64,000 nt of DNA from contig CAWUFC020000001.1 in NCBI GenBank assembly GCA_963921335.3, positions 682,001-746,000 on the forward strand, read 5' to 3'. The notes beneath the pieces were generated by a model. The model saw only the letters and a list, made by a program, of their open reading frames with translations. It made no database searches and was not told the origin of the DNA. Shown one piece after another: positions 63,248 through 64,000 of the stretch; position 1 is the first letter of the stretch; every line of letters starts with the position of its first letter. The position numbers and the translations under genes are program-made. Source of the DNA: CAWUFC02 sp963921335 (GTDB taxonomy: Bacteria > Pseudomonadota > Gammaproteobacteria > Pseudomonadales > Halieaceae).

Positions 63248-64000
63248 TGCAATGGCACTCCAGGAGCGGCTAATCGCGCAGCTGGCGCTGATCTATCCGG
63301 CGGAAGACATTGAGTCCCTGTCTGTCAGGGTGCTGGATACAATGGGCCTCGCTGCAGACAGCGCTCCGCCGGCGCGGCATCGCAATCTTTGGAGCGAGCA
63401 GGACGCCGTGCTAATAACCTATGGCGACAGCCTGGTGAGAGAAGGCGAGATGCCGCTGTGCAGCTTGCAGCAGTTTCTCAATGATCATCTCGATGACTGC
63501 TTTAGTGTGGTACACATTCTGCCGTTTTTTCCCTACAGCTCCGACGATGGTTTTGCAGTGATCGACTACCTGTCGGTGAATCCTTCGCTGGGAGAATGGG
63601 AAGATGTCAGTGAGATCGCCGCCGATCGCAAACTGATGGCAGACCTGGTGATCAACCATGCCTCCAGCCGTGGCCGTTGGTTTGAGAATTTTAAAAAGCG
63701 GGTGGACCCGGGTCGCGACTTTTTTGTGGAGGCGGACCCCGAAGCCGATCTCAGTGCCGTGGTCAGGCCGAGGGCCAGTCCGTTGCTCACCGCCGTGGAA
63801 ACTGCCGATGGTCAGCGTCATGTCTGGTGTACCTTTGGCCCGGACCAGGTGGACCTCAATTTCGCCAACCCAGAGGTCTTGCTGGAGTTCGTGCAGATCG
63901 TTCGCCACTACCTGGATAGAGGCGTGCGCTGGTTTCGCATGGATGCGGTGGCCTTTCTATGGAAGGTGGTGGGTACTGACTGCCTGCACCTTCCGGAAAC
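63240..64000 (+). CDS. GH13_18 phosphorylase (glucosylglycerate/sucrose phosphorylase-like), 3' partial
   Basis: The first 253 residues of a GH13 glycoside phosphorylase. Visible: LITYGDSLVREGEMPL and VVHILPFFPYSSDDGFAVIDY near the start, DLVINHASS (region I) and RWFRMDAVAFLWK (region II with the nucleophile Asp). These match sucrose phosphorylase and its relatives, including glucosylglycerate phosphorylase. The operon context favours glucosylglycerate: phosphorolysis to glucose-1-phosphate and glycerate, the substrate of the first gene. GTG 63240 (AGGAG seven bases upstream) is preferred; ATG 63252 is possible. The gene runs past the window end. Confidence 0.86.
   Translation, partial: MADAMALQERLIAQLALIYPAEDIESLSVRVLDTMGLAADSAPPARHRNLWSEQDAVLITYGDSLVREGEMPLCSLQQFLNDHLDDCFSVVHILPFFPYSSDDGFAVIDYLSVNPSLGEWEDVSEIAADRKLMADLVINHASSRGRWFENFKKRVDPGRDFFVEADPEADLSAVVRPRASPLLTAVETADGQRHVWCTFGPDQVDLNFANPEVLLEFVQIVRHYLDRGVRWFRMDAVAFLWKVVGTDCLHLPE

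Overview
The window looks like a chromosomal segment of a free-living, probably marine, gammaproteobacterium. The basis is two large TonB-dependent receptors, an MSHA-like type IV pilus locus, a glucosylglycerate (compatible solute) cluster, and many CoA-dependent catabolic genes with Rieske oxygenases. The mix resembles Cellvibrionales such as Halieaceae or Spongiibacteraceae, but this is inferred from gene content, not from a marker gene. Coding density is high. Genes often overlap by ATGA or GTGA. No stretch over 300 bases lacks a gene. I saw no tRNA, rRNA, CRISPR array, integrase or transposase.

Layout. 1-7.5 kb (+): a catabolic operon with a Rieske oxygenase (cut by the window edge), acyl-CoA ligase, MDR-type reductase, PPOX-fold protein and enoyl-CoA hydratase, then a frameshifted DUF5916 outer-membrane protein. 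7.5-16.3 kb (-): an orphan amino-acid-type binding protein, an Omp85-like barrel gene with an amber codon, a DUF3313 protein, and an operon of SDR, ThuA, acyl-CoA dehydrogenase and E1-alpha, E1-beta and E2 of a 2-oxoacid dehydrogenase. 16.4-22.8 kb (+): a second ThuA protein, a TonB receptor, an LLM oxidoreductase and a DUF3604 protein. 22.9-25.4 kb (-): a rhomboid protease and a second DUF3604 gene with an amber codon. 25.5-39.3 kb: NTF2-like proteins, a membrane phosphoesterase, a second TonB receptor, a carotenoid oxygenase, a dienelactone hydrolase-SDR-Rieske-hydratase operon (the Rieske gene carries an internal deletion), an intact Rieske gene, an exported amidase and a small membrane protein. 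39.3-46.6 kb (-): two atypical SDRs, an acyl-CoA ligase, a thiolase-like protein, an LLM oxidoreductase and an aldehyde dehydrogenase. 46.8-59.2 kb (-): an eleven-gene pilus locus. 59.3-60.2 kb (-): a sterol-desaturase-family hydroxylase. 60.4-64 kb (+): glycerate kinase, glucosyl-3-phosphoglycerate phosphatase and synthase, and a GH13 phosphorylase cut by the window end.

How the genes work together. Much of the first 46 kb suits uptake through TonB receptors and breakdown of hydrophobic or cyclic carboxylic compounds: ring hydroxylation, CoA activation, dehydrogenation, hydration and thiolysis. No substrate can be named from sequence alone. The pilus locus encodes secretin, ATPase, platform, alignment proteins and three prepilin-like proteins. 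The last cluster can make glucosylglycerate from 3-phosphoglycerate and recover it by phosphorolysis.

Two cross-cutting signals stand out. A family of intergenic palindromes built on GGGGTCAGA recurs about six times. Six genes are broken: three by one-base indels, two in-frame amber codons and one roughly 90-bp deletion. The indels could be sequencing errors, so loss of function is unproven for those genes.
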